DNA of 64,000 nucleotides from Balanoglossus misakiensis (Eukaryota > Hemichordata). Position 1 is the first letter of the stretch. Each line of letters begins with the position of its first letter. Below the pieces are notes generated by a model. It saw only the letters and a program-made list of their open reading frames with translations, made no database searches and was not told where the DNA came from. The DNA lies in the NCBI GenBank assembly GCA_040954595.2, contig JBECUI020000028.1:1-64000 (forward strand), given 5' to 3'. Shown piece by piece: positions 48,041-59,713 of the stretch. A program made the position numbers and the translations under genes.

Positions 48041-48593
48041 TATTTCATGTTGACCTTGTGGAACCCCAGGTCAGTTTAAGTGGCCCAAAAGGAAATCACT
48101 TTAAGAAAAACTCATTATTATTGCTGTTAAACCTTAATGTTGTTTTCTTGTTTGCATTCAGGCAAGTCAAGTATCAAAGAAGTTGCCAAATCAACAGCAA
48201 AGATAACAGCCACACATGAAGAGTCATCAATCTCAGAGTAAAGTTAGTGATACTTCTTCAACCACGATGGACAGTCTGATATTTGTCCTTGGAGAGACAA
48301 AAGAAGTCGAATAATTTGATAAATCACGAAATTCTTTGAAGGCCCTTCCCAATGATAAGAAGTTAATAAATGAATATATAGAAGCTAAGGTGAAAGTAGG
48401 AACAAAGCTGATGAAATCATACAGCATAGCCAAGCTGTCAATCAAAGAGTGGGAACAAGAATATTGCATAAATCATTGGGGTTGTGCACCAAATTTGGAA
48501 GATTACAAGAGAAATAAACGTATATTGAAATTGTACAAACAAACAAAAATGGCGACACATTTTTTGAAACGCTGGAATATTGATTATAACTGA

Positions 48594-49310
48594 GAGGTGA
48601 AGTATTTCCAGCTGTATGTGCATGCAATTTGATTACTCAGTGAGGACATATTTTGTACACTACACGTACATTCAGAAATATGGCATATTTTTCTAATGAC
48701 ATGGAGATTTTTGTGACTTCTGATGCAGAGTAAATATACAAGATATTGTTAACTTTGGTGAATTTAAGTTCATTTTGTTGTGGTTTAATTTACTGTAAAT
48801 AATTTTTCCAAATGTTTGCATTGTATAATTTACTTCCAAATCAGATGTTCTTTCCTTGTCATTTGCTACCAAAATTTAGTACCAAATGCATGGCATTTGT
48901 ATGTCTGTGTTCAGGCTGTGGCCACAACCAATCTTGTAGCTGTGGCTGAGACTTTCAATTTTCTGCTTGATGTTAATAAACAAAAACTTTGTAGTTTTGA
49001 ATTTTGATGGAAAGGCAATCATCTATATTTGTCACTCATAAAAATGCACATTTCTTGACAATGTTGTTGAACCACTTCTCCCAAAATAATGGGACCCTTT
49101 GGTTTCAACCCCCAACCTGGCAGTGTTCAAATCTCACATTGTAAACACCACCTGCACCTGCACTTTGTTAATACAAGGAGACTGGAAACAGTGTGCTACA
49201 CAATAAATTGAGACAAAGGAGTGTTACAAGACTTAACAAACAAGTAATTAACATATAGCCTAGTTGCACAGGAAAATGCTACAAACAAGTTTTTCCCGCC
49301 CAAGTCAGAC
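48594..49310. other. No gene recognised
   Basis: AATAAA lies at 48975-48980 and could serve the preceding decayed gene. No coding signal otherwise. Confidence 0.4.
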
Positions 49311-49316
49311 TGTGCG

Positions 49317-49459
49317 TGGCGTGGGTCCATAGCTGCAGCTGTGGTGTTTTCTGGCTAATTGTACTTTTCCTTTTTACGGGCTCTTTTTCCGTGTCGATCA
49401 GAAAATTGCCCGCAAAATGTCAGACAAAAATTGCCAGAAAACACCACTGCTATGACCCA
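49317..49459. repeat. Inverted repeat, arms of about 30-38 bp
   Basis: The left arm (GGTCCATAGCTGCAGCTGTG then GTGTTTTCTGGC) pairs with the right arm (GCCAGAAAACACCACTGCTA then TGACCC). It is a small fold-back. Confidence 0.7.
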
Positions 49460-49565
49460 GAATGAGATTATACTTAGGCCGTCCTCTGCATGCCATACTA
49501 TCGATCGCACGTACCGAACGAAACTCGCATCACATGCAATCCGAAAATAGCTGATAAGAACTTAC

Positions 49566-49779
49566 CTTCATTGTACAGTTTACCGTAAAAAGCAGTCTTA
49601 CACCGACGATTACGTTGGCAGGAAATGAAGGCATTGACTAAAACAACATGAATCGGATGTACCGCGTACCGCCCACATGATGCACATGTCTGTCGCGATA
49701 CAATACCATAGACTATTTTACTTCTGTCCATTCGCTCGCAAACGTCGTTTTCTGAATGTGTTATGAGCTTTGGGCACAT
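49566..49779 (-). CDS. Possible orphan first exon with Cys-rich protein
   Basis: The frame starts MCPKLITHSE and contains RQTCASCGRYAVHP and CQRNRRCKTAF. It ends at a strong donor (GAAG then GTAAG at 49565). The four paired Cys could bind zinc. No downstream exon could be linked, since the next minus-strand sequence is a fold-back. It may be a remnant; the family is not recognised. Confidence 0.3.
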
Positions 49780-49869
49780 TTAAGGACCGAAACGGGGAGA
49801 TTTTTGACATTTTTTTGCCGAATTTTCGTCAAAACCTCGCCATTTCGGTCCACGCCCGCCCACACATCA

Positions 49870-50570
49870 TATAGGGCGTTCTCACTGGCACGTTTACACC
49901 GGTGCTACAGCGGTGTAGATTTGACACCGACGGAAAAAAACAAGTGAGAACGCTTTACACCGGTGTTGGGCCGGTGTTGATTTGCGACGGCGATGGGTGG
50001 CGGGTCAGGGCCAGTGCTGGGCCAGCGCTCCGACGCAAATAGTCAGTGAGAACGCAAAGATAAACAAACACCGTTCAAAAGCGCCACCCTGCAGTGACTT
50101 TTGGGTATGTTTATTAGGTATAGCCCATTGTCTTTGGTCAGTTTCCATTGTTAAGTCAATCACACTGGACGTGAGTGGTTTTCAAACCATTCGCAGTTTG
50201 CATGGTCTGCAACACTTCTGTCTGCTACCAACTTTCGGAAGGTTCTCTCGATCACCGAAAAGCTGAGGCATTTTCCATTTATGGATTAACATTCATTTAC
50301 TTCTAAACATTATCAAAACTGTCACAAAGTCGTCTAGAACGCATATGCAGGTATAGAAACTGCAACATGTTGCTGTAATGTCCTCGACGTCCTCAATTTT
50401 GTTAGTTGCCGTGTTGCTAAACATGGCCATTTAGACGATGTTTATTTCAAAACAGTGGCCAAAAGTTTAGTGTGTGGACGCACGGAGATTCTGTGGACTA
50501 ATCCCCTGTGTTTGCAGAGAGTAAACACTGGCATTACACCGGTGTCAAAACTTTTAGTGAGAACAAGACT
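49870..50570. mobile_element. MITE-like region with GGCGTTCTCACT / AGTGAGAACGC ends
   Basis: GGGCGTTCTCACTGG at 49873 is answered by AGTGAGAACGC at 49942 and at 50045, and by AGTGAGAAC at 50555. TTACACCGGTGT occurs several times, itself palindromic. Element boundaries are uncertain: either a 180-bp element ending at about 50054 or a longer one ending at about 50565. Confidence 0.5.
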
Positions 50571-51303
50571 ATGGAGGTACTAGATAGAAGGAGCGAGGAC
50601 GCTATTGTTTCCTATAAACCCCATGTGCGTCTTAATCTGTTTGCAGATATCATTAGGATCTCATCCTTTTATCACCTGATAGGCCTTCATAAAAGCTGTG
50701 CGCTTGCGTAGATAAACAAATTATAGCTGGCGGCGTGTCTCCATGATTTACATTTAGCATATTCAACCAGACCAAACTGCTGTGCCGAAAGTCTCTGCAC
50801 TAGCAATTACAATGGTGACTGTCGGGCATCCCACACCATCCAACGCGAACAAAAATACTTGCATCGGGAAGATTGGTTTTCAAAGAAAACCTAAGAACTT
50901 ATTTTTTTTTGCGGAAGTTTGCGAAAAACTCAAAATATACATTTCAAAATCATGCTTTTTGGTTGTACAAAGAAGAAAAATAACGCCACAAGTCTTCCAA
51001 GACGTCCGCCTGACACGTTTCCGGTAGTGGTGATGCGTAAACTTCACCCCTAGATGTAAATAAAAGTCACCACGCATATGTAGTACGCTCGTCCGCGATG
51101 TGCGCATTGTGTTTTTAATATCATAGAAATATTACCCCGTAGATCTTGCAAACCTAACTGTAAAATCGGCGGTAACGCACAGTGGGTTCAAAGGACGCTT
51201 TCAACACAGAAACACAAAGACTTAAGAAGCTTATCACACTTCAGAAGAAAGGGAGTTAATCCGCTTAAAATCCGTCCTCGCTCCTTCTCTCTAGTACCTC
51301 CAT
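50571..51303. mobile_element. 733-bp non-autonomous element with about 33-bp inverted ends
   Basis: The left end ATGGAGGTACTAGATAGAAG and the right end mirror over about 33 bp with one or two mismatches (right: CTTCTCTCTAGTACCTCCAT). The interior has no convincing ORF. It abuts the right end of the preceding MITE. Confidence 0.7.
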
Positions 51304-52903
51304 GCACACATGAAACCACGCAACCACGAGGCTGAAGCCTTGGAAACCACCTAAGCTCGGCAATGCGTGTGTGCTCATGAATATGTAATATCTAATTCGC
51401 ATATTCATGAAAATAACCAAAAAAACAGGAAAACATTTTTAAAATACCAATAAAAAATTAAAAAAACTAAACATTTGCAGTTTTTCTTTATTTACAATTT
51501 GATATATTTTTAGATTTTCAGTCAACATTTTTTTTAATTTTTCGAGTTTTTTTTAAACATGCCGGGTTCAGAGATTTGTCCTTCCATGACTAGGGAAGCA
51601 ATCAGGGATCGTCACATACGTCGGGTGCGGGATAACACTGTCCGCGGAAATGTTGATTTTGTTGCCCCAACTACTGAAGATAAGACAGCAATTCAACGTA
51701 AAATTTCAAAGCTTCGAACTCTGATGAAGGAGGGTAGGGCAACAAATTTTGACGTGTTATCAACGGTACTTGATTTCTTCCTGACGAGTCACGAAACGAA
51801 CGGCAATGGTGGTATGCGTGACGAACCAGAAGAAGGTGCTTTCCACGAACCAGTGTACCAGAGGTGTCCAATAGAACGGACCAGATGTATTTGACAACGA
51901 CCCTCTCTGTCCAGAACCTCGTAAAAACTGTCGAATCACACTCCGGAGCATGTCGAGGAACTCTTGCCTCAAAGCGCACGACTATGATGGGCCACGCGGG
52001 GAGGGTCAGTTTCAAGTGCGAGGAAGATCACGGATTCAATTGGAATTCTTCGCCGTATTTACCGAACGGGAGACTACTCGTCAACTACAGGTAAGTGTAA
52101 ATACAGTGACATTGTATGATACGGACTTATATTGTTTTGTCATCTTTTATTTACCAAGAATACGTCAATGTATTATGCTCTCGCGTCGTAACTTTGAAAT
52201 GCTATGAACATTATCCAACAGATTGTTACACGGGTTGTTGTCAGCTGGCGTACGGACGCGGACTTATGACACTGTAACCAGCAGTGCAAATATGGGGTCG
52301 TTGAAGGACAAGTATAGAACGAAATGTAAGCTTACACTTTCTTATAGCTGAAACTATCTAGTTTTATATTTATTTGTGATCAGTCCTACTTTTAGTGTGG
52401 TCAACTTACATTGATTCTCAGACTGTTTCAATATATTGTATGACCATGGAGTTACAGACATGACTGCAGCATATAAAGACATGTCAAGACAATTTTTTTT
52501 CCAAATGTATTAACTGTCGACCATCATCACAGTCACCCCATGACTGTGCTGGCATATAAAGTAGGCAAATCATCACTAATATTTGGGTCGCCGCAAGGGA
52601 AAAGGGCCCTTATGCAAGTGTACGTCATTTTTAGTAATTTGCATTTGAATAGGTGACGTTCTATGTGTGCTTTTCACATGCAAATATTCGCCTGCACGCT
52701 GGAGGAAAATGGATTTGTTCAGTATATTGCCCAACTTTTTCGAGAAAATGACAAAAGATATTCAAAGTATATCACGAAACACAGAACATTTATGTCATTT
52801 CTTCACTGAATTCGATTTCTATAGCTCAAAAAACACTTCTCACGTAGAGCGTTTACATTGTATCTAATTTTATTCCCGCCATTTTGCTCTCGACCCGCAA
52901 TTA

Positions 52904-55900
52904 AATGCCGAGCTGCGGACTTTGCTCGAAGAACGCCACGACGAGTTGGTCGAAACATTTAGTCCGCCGCAATCTAGGGAGAATTCCCAGTGTTCTGTTT
53001 CAGCCGATAGTGTACGCGATCACTGCCACCAGGGAGACGACGACGATAGCGATGAAGACGAGCCAGTACCTGAAGCAGAGCCAGTCGAATTGGCGAGACT
53101 GTACTCTCAGTTACACCCAGAGATGGGTCAAGAAGATCGCGAAGAAGGAAATGACTGTGACGCCTTGGATAAGCCATCGGTGGAGGCCGTAATGCGGACT
53201 GGGTGTGTTTGTAAACACCAGTGCTACTCGAACTTTGCTGTGGACAGGGTGTGGGAATACCGTTTGAACATGTCAGAATTCCAGAAAGACCATCTTGATG
53301 TTCTCATCCTTGCAAAGTTAGAACAGTGTGAGGTTCATGGAGAACCTGTCCGTGGTGGTAAACGTGCGCGACAGTCCTTTGATTTACGTCTTTGATGGTC
53401 AACGCGTGTGTGAAAAAGTTTGGCGTTACATTCACAACTTGGGTGAGTGGCAGGGTATTTTTACGTTGGCACCAATGATTTATTTACACGTCGTGATATC
53501 CTCATCACACCCTGTGCGAGCATGAGTACTCGAAATGTGGATTGTTAGGTGAATTATTGCATCCGATTGTTGATTTTTAATAGATTCCCCACATCACGTA
53601 GTTTACCGTAGTGCAGCAGTGACAGTCAATAAAGGATGATGATGTCATCTTTTTCCTCCCTCACATGACCTTTGTTTACTTGGGGATTTTTCTCAAAGAG
53701 TTTTCTAAGTGTCCTGGCCCCCACAATCTTGATGTTGATTTTTTAAGAGAAGACACAACTTTACAGTAATTTCTTTTTAAATGTGTATCAAACGATTTTG
53801 AGAAGATTTAAACTACAGAGAAGTCATTGTTTTGACATAATCTTGGGATAGTATTAGTTAGTATTATCATCCTATAACTCTAATTATAGGGGAGAAAAGG
53901 TTCAAGAATTTAAAGGCCCACTACAAAATCCATGGTGTGGTACCCAGATCTCATGGTCGTCGAGGAAAACGACCAGCCAATGCCTATTCATTTGAAGTAA
54001 GTATTACATTTCTGCATGCCATAACAAATATCTTTAAGAAGTATATTCTTATACCATGTAAATGTGTATAAGAGTGTACTTATACTTGGTAATAAATTTC
54101 ATATTTATGGTTTATTATTATCACGCAAACATGTGCTTTTATGTCAAAGGGACAGGAATAGGTGCTCAGTACAGACAGGTTTCCAGATTAGACAGGGTTC
54201 GGTTTATTGTTGCCTTGAGTCGTAACAAAGGCGTCAGGATTTATTATAACACACCATGCAGCGAACACTCGATCGTGATTCGTCAATACGCCGTCACGTG
54301 ACCTTAGTCATTTCGAACTGTTCCCTAGGGCATGATTTCGATCGGTTTCTGCCTGGTACTGTTGCCTGGATGTTGTGTGTGTCATGTTTGGTGTGTTATA
54401 AAACACATGATGACTGACATATTCGGGCAACGGTGTATTTTTGATGACCTCGGGACTGCTAGTCACAACTAAAACAGTCTTGTTTTCCCTATGCCCTCAG
54501 TCCCAAGGTCATCAAAAATACACTGTTGCCCTCATTGTCACAGTCAGTCATCATGTGTATACAGTAATACTGTATCTGGGCCCCTCAATATCTTGTCTCC
54601 TCCTCCTGACAGCTGCTTCATATGCTGGCCATCTTGAAGTAGTATTTTTCACCCACAGTTTGGAGCATGCCCAATTGACACTGAGACTTTCACATGGACC
54701 CTCCGACATTGAATCAGTGCTCGACCACACACAACATCCACTTTGCAGGATGAGAATAAAAATCTTGTCAAAATGAATAAATGGTAGAGACCGATTATTC
54801 ATTTCGGCCAGTTTTTCACTCTCGCATCTTCAAGTGGGATGGAAGTTGTGTTTGGTCAACAATGATTCCCTATATCCACACGTAGAATAACAAATGGTGT
54901 CTTGTATCAAACATAATTAATGGAAAAAAGGGCAGTGAGAGAGAGACTTTGTCCCTTTAGGTGGTTTGCTATCTAACCTGTATATGTGTTCTCAGTGTTC
55001 ACTAATTTATTTTGAGTGACTTAACTATTCTTTTTTCCAAACAGACAGTGCAAGATGCTGTTCAGTTCCTGGTCAGATATGCAGATGACAATGGTCTGCC
55101 TATGCCAGCTGCTCCTTGTGGTAGAGATGGAAGGCCTCCGATTTATCTTCCATCCTGTGACACCAAGGCTGATATGTATAAGAAGTATATGGAGGCCTGT
55201 AATGTTTGTCAGCCAACCAAGCAGCCTGTGGGGGAGACAACTTTCCGAAATATCTGGAAATTGTGTGTACCACACATTCAGCGAATGGAACCTCGTACAG
55301 ATGTGTGTGCCAAATGTGAACACTTCCGGAATGAAATTCAGTTTGCCTCAACAGAAGAAGACAAACTGAACTCTAGTATTGCATTCTCAGGACACATTTT
55401 GAAATCACAAAATGAAAGAGAATTTCTGAACTTGTGCATTAGAAAGGCACAGGATGAACTCAGAGACATTGAAGTTCAGCCCCCATGTAGTCCTTGCTCT
55501 TATGATTTACATAATGTTCATTATACACTTGATTTTGAGTTTTCTGCTGCCCCATCAGTCTCGTCAAGTTAGTCCACTGTATTTTCTGAATCCACTACGT
55601 GTAAATTGCTTTGGTATATGTAATGATAGTCAACAATCTCAAATGAATTATCTGTTTGATGAGTCTGAGACCATTGGCATTGATAACAGAAAGTGCCATG
55701 GTGCCAATAATGTAGTTAGCATGCTTCACAATTATTTTGAGGAGCATGGATTGGGTGAAAAGAGTTGTCATTGCCATGCTGACAACTGTGGAGGTCAGAA
55801 TAAAAACAAAACTGTCATTCATTATTTTTGTTACCGTACCAGTACTGGTTAACATGACGAAATTAATTATCATTTCTTGGAACCAGGTCATACAAAGTGC

Positions 55901-56353
55901 ATTTGTGATGCTTGTTTCGGTAAGATTCGGCAAGTGTATCGTAGAAGTGATGTTGACACAGTTCAGCAGCTGGCAGACATTGTGTCAAAAAGTTCACGAA
56001 TAAACAATTTGAAATGTTATGGCAGTCGGAATTCTGATCCCAACTTTCAATGGTTTGAGTGGGATTCATTTTTTTCTTCATTTCTCAAACCATTGAAGGG
56101 AATTCGTGTTTATCATCATTTTAGATTCACCAAGAATGATCCTGGTGCTGTATATGTTAGAAAATTAGTCACAGATGATGAAATCCGTATAGATCTGCTC
56201 AAAAGAAATGCTACTTGGCCTCCATCACCACATATAAAACCCTCTGTATTGCCTGCTGGAGGAATGAGTTTAGCCAGATGGAGAGAGTTACAGAAGGAAA
56301 TTGTTCCATTTGTCAGACAGCCATTTAGACATGCATTTTGCCCTGAAGAGTAA
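52904..56353 (+). pseudogene. Transposase-like gene of the 4.4-kb element, broken by two frameshifts and one stop
   Basis: Exons are about 52904-53442, 53890-53996 and 55045-56353. The first has an acidic linker, then CVCKHQCYSNF and, after a frame change near 53390, FDGQRVCEKVWRYIHNL. The second has HGVVPRSHGRRGKRP. The third has KCEHFRNEI, then a frame change near 55545, then KSCHCHADNCGGQNKNK, a TAA at 55850-55852, and FLEPGHTKCICDACFGK in the same frame. The DNCGGQNKN block and the GHTK...D..FG block are the usual Asp-bearing segments of a DDE-type transposase family common in invertebrates; the superfamily is not named. The start codon is unclear. The product would be truncated, so the element is non-functional in this copy. 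Confidence 0.7.
54164..54961. mobile_element. Cluster of nested MITEs in the intron of the transposase-like gene
   Basis: 54164-54206 is a fragment of the CAGTAAAACCTG MITE. 54225-54560 is the second member of the fold-back family at 47.6-48.0 kb, with terminal palindrome 54396-54560 (CACATGATGACTGAC / GTCAGTCATCATGTG). About 54715-54961 is copy 3 of the palindromic MITE (AATGAATAAATGGTAGAGAC), lacking its left end. Confidence 0.6.
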
Positions 56354-56985
56354 ATCCAAAAACCCACTGAATACTCTTGCATGTATGTAGTACTGAAAAT
56401 AAATGCAAACTTGTAAATATTTAAATGTTATCTGAAAAAAATGATAGTTAGAATTGTATGTAGCAATATCAGTGATGTAATGGTTGGAGTTCTGACACTA
56501 CAGGTAGCCATGGCAACAGTTTAGATGGAGACTGCTGGTAGCCATGGCAACAGTTATGTCAATAATGTCATGTAAATATTCATATTTTCGGAGGATGTGA
56601 TGTGTAGAGTTTTGGCACTTGTGGTGTCTAATAAAATGTATTTTTAAATAGAACTAGCATCATCTTGTGCGCTTTCAACCCCTATGATATAATGGAATGA
56701 CAGACACCCCCTCTCCCCCTAAAAAGTTGATTTAGTCAGTACCTACGGTATAAATGGATACAGATCTTCCATGTAGTTGGGAAAAGATGTTTGGTTTTTA
56801 AACCTCTTTATTGTGAAACAAAAACAGTGAATTTTATTTGTGGGCTGAGGTCAAAGGTCATATGTCACATTCAATGGGCCACAAATGCCATTTCCAGGTG
56901 TAAGTTCATAGTGAGCGGCACACATATGAAAAGAGGAGCACAGGTACTATCAAAAAACGACAAAAAATAAAAATCGAAAAATCCA
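56354..56985. other. Non-coding 3' part of the 4.4-kb transposon
   Basis: No coding signal. A short duplicated phrase (GGTAGCCATGGCAACAGTTA) occurs twice near 56503 and 56536. AATAAA-like words are present near 56398. Confidence 0.5.
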
Positions 56986-59676
56986 TGCATAAGGGCCCTT
57001 TTCCCTTGCGGCGGCCCATTTCTCGTCTGTCTTTTTTTTATTCAGTTTTTGAGAAGTACCGACAAACTGTCCACAATGAAGCGGTCAAATCCATGGATGA
57101 TGCATTAAACGAGGTATGACATTTCACCACCCAAAAACAACTAAATAAATGTTATTTGATATTTTTATCATGCCACATTTTATCCGTGTGTTCATATAGG
57201 CCTAATACATTTTGTTTTTGAATCCAATTTCAGGAAATCGCATCGGAAGACCGCACCATTAAGCTGGGGATTGAAAATATGAGCGATGCATGACACGGTA
57301 CATGAAAGAATGCACAAAACTCTGACATAGTTGTACTTGGTGACATGTATGTAACAACTTTTCGTTAGAAATAACATTTTTCATCTCTATGGCAATGATG
57401 GTTATATGTATGGTAATGTGTTACCCTTACACGCACTCAATCGCATCGCTATTTCTGTCGACAGTGAGTATTGTATTTGGCATCAACACACTTCTCCGAA
57501 CTGACATGCCACATGCTTTGACGTATACTGTTATTGTAATATATGGCAATTTTGGATTAAATTCGAATAACTTTATTTGTAACTATTTTTCTTTGTTTTA
57601 GAACCCATAAGTGCATCCATAAGAAGTTGGTCAGGAAGCACGATGACCCGTGTTCCCAAAGACACGAGATGGTTGGGATCAGGCGATTTTATAACTGGGC
57701 TGATGAAAAAGGTAAAACATAGTATTAACACGGTGCTTTCCCATCAGTATCAGTAAAATCCTTGCTAAATGTTTTTACAAAACTTGAGGCATGTACATGG
57801 ACCACATATAAAACGATAATTATAATTCTATGCAAGAAAATATGTCACACTGACAACCGGCTATTGCAAATGATTACATTTACAGGGGTTCCAATTTTAG
57901 TTCATGGCCACGACAACAACGCGTCTGTAAACAAATTCCTGCGAGAGGAAAGGCCAGATACCATCAGCAGCAACGACACATGGCATGGTAAGGCTTCATT
58001 CTTACTTGACAGGGGAAGGTGTAGCAGCAAAAACACTTTTGATCATCTGTAAACTTATAATTTGAAAGTGAATATGTGTATTCAGGTTTGTTTTCAAGGC
58101 AGAGTTGCACCAATCCAGGCACCATTAATTGATTCTGTTTCATCGTGTACACGTAGGCGAGGAGCTGTAACATCAATGCTTGTTTTTATTTTACAGTTAC
58201 CAAGGCAATAGGCCGAGAGATGAAACGAGTAACCACGGGGACACAACGAAACATGAACGTAACCTGGCACCCTGAACTTGCAGATAAAGGTAAAATCACA
58301 CACATTTTATGTTTTCTCAATCGCAATGTTAAGTTTTCACTTTTGGTCAGGTATCTGTGGTTACGAGTTTCTGTTTCATGTTCAGTTTTATGCGTTGAAT
58401 ATTTTTTTTTCTCTTATGCAGCTTTGAAAATGGAGATATTAAACGTAAAGCCATTTCGTTTGTGATAACAATTATTACAAATTCAACTATGTGTTCACCT
58501 CTCCACAGGGGCCAATGTAAAGACACATTGCTACTGGGCCATGACACGGGCAAAACAACACCTTCTGGACAATGGCAACACAACCCGGGCACGAACCGAA
58601 GCAGCGGCGCTAATCCGAAAAAAATTAGACAATATTGTCGCTCATTATCAGGTAATTACCTTTGAATGAAACAAAAATAACTTTTTTGATTAAATAAAAT
58701 AGTTGAAAATGTAACCATCGCCATCACACATTCTTTTAAAGTTATCTGTGGATGCCAACATCAGGACAAAACCGTGACTGTGCTTCTTAAATTCCATCAA
58801 ATAGACGGTACATGTTATCTTTTCGATCTGTAGGATAATCACGCTGGGTGTGACCCAAAATCGAGGTGTCGGAATAGCGCGAATTACGAAGCATCGTTCC
58901 GCCCAATCAGGCAATCGAAAGCAGCTGACCTCCTGAGGCATGCAGTTAGAAAGACGCAGCTGTACAAGAAGCCAGAGAATTATGTTGATGTGAGTTTTTT
59001 TAAGTATTACATAGCATGAGGTAAATGTAGGTGTGCTTAGCTATGTGTATTGAATGACAATGTTTAGCTTGAAACACGATTTCAGAATACAGGTACATGT
59101 AGTTACAATGTGCAGTGTTTGAACACCACCATGCAGCAGATAGAGCATAGCAGTATTTCTCTCAGGCTTTCTTGTACCGAGATTATGCTGTAGTTTTTGT
59201 CAGCTATATGCAGACACGATTATGGAAAACCAAAGTCTCTACTCTTTGTAAAGATTTTATTTTATTTTCCATTCTAGTGTAAAGACACACACTATGTTGA
59301 GAGCTTCAACAATGTTGCGCATCCCATTAAAAAAAAACTCCTATAAATTCAGGAGTGATCTCACCTGTCTGGACTGGGTAAGTTTTATTTTATTTCCGAG
59401 TGTGTTCATGTTTTCCCCATGATAATTTACAATGTTTCTGTGCAAGCTTATCACTGACAAAACAATAAAATATGACGCAGAAGCGAAAGTGGTGTCAACC
59501 AATACCAGGAAGAGTCGGCGAGGAAGGCAGTACAGGAGGAGGTCTGAGCGCAGGGTATTGACGGAAAAAACAAGTCGTTGGAGGACCAATGTGTGGAGGC
59601 GTTTTGTCGAAGAAGTTTTTAGTGCCTCTCTGTAGAAACCCAGAGACGTATGCTCTAGTGCATACACATACCAAAC

Positions 59677-59713
59677 GGCCCTTATCAGGGCCACCACATC
59701 CTTCAAAAAGAGA
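59677..59713 (+). promoter_or_regulatory. Histone-type 3' processing signal: stem-loop plus purine-rich downstream element
   Basis: GGCCCTTATCAGGGCC at 59677-59692 fits the metazoan histone consensus GGYYCTTHTHARRRCC: a 6-bp stem and a 4-nt loop. Its flanks CCAAAC and ACCACA are canonical. CAAAAAGAGA at 59704-59713 matches a histone downstream element at the usual distance. It begins 41 nt after the stop codon of the gene above. No histone reading frame is seen upstream. Such signals direct U7-dependent cleavage without polyadenylation. Confidence 0.8.

Larger units (their letters stand above)
42385..48593 (+). pseudogene. Decayed large transposon-type gene of unknown superfamily
   Basis: A start exon (42385-42433) and a second (42544-42569) are followed by 42630-42735 and a long block from 42854 to about 45628. 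Further exon-like parts follow at about 46997-47360 and 48163-48593. The long block has a TGA at 43375, frame changes near 43615 and 43710, and a TAG at about 44451; reading resumes in the same frame after both stops. Motifs are KIWHDHSTVGNHSH, HRFFHGDGPA, GGHYQCICG, EPLHDLNGHIHN and RKMFGRYFHNIT. They mark a family that is multicopy in cnidarians and molluscs and looks like a nuclease/transposase. The C-terminal exon (HFLKRWNIDYN end) fits the same family. Homology is from memory; the superfamily is not named. This copy cannot make a full protein. Confidence 0.65.
52584..57018. mobile_element. 4.4-kb terminal-inverted-repeat transposon inserted in intron 2 of the flanking gene
   Basis: The left end TGGGTCGCCGCAAGGGAAAA then GGGCCCTTATGCA and the right end (56986-57018) are inverses over 33 bp with one mismatch. 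It carries the decayed transposase-like gene at 52.9-56.4 kb. A target-site duplication is not clear; at most a few T/A bases repeat. The exons on either side of it (ending at 52325, starting at 57046) join in phase across it. Confidence 0.75.
51559..59635 (+). pseudogene. Decayed 11-exon transposon-type gene, intron-invaded, ending at a histone-type 3' signal
   Basis: Exons are 51559-52090, 52222-52325, 57046-57113, 57234-57346, 57602-57711, 57886-57987, 58197-58289, 58509-58651, 58834-58989, 59278-59377 and 59447-59635, all with GT..AG sites and mostly agreeing phases. Motifs are NWNSSPYLPNGRLLVNY, VHGHDNNASVNKFLREE, NDTWHG, VTWHPELADK and KDTHYVESFNN. They match a large multicopy invertebrate family that I cannot name. 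Damage: two frameshifts in exon 1 (near 51865 and 52005), two TGA stops in exon 4 (57291 and 57303 areas) where Arg codons are expected, and one extra A in the exon-10 A-run. A 4.4-kb transposon sits in intron 2. The stop is at 59633-59635. The exon set is well supported; the last exon is less sure. Confidence 0.65.

Noticed and set aside
59677-59692. Histone gene next to the stem-loop
   Set aside because: No frame within several hundred bases upstream encodes any core or linker histone segment, and the complementary strand does not fit the loop consensus.
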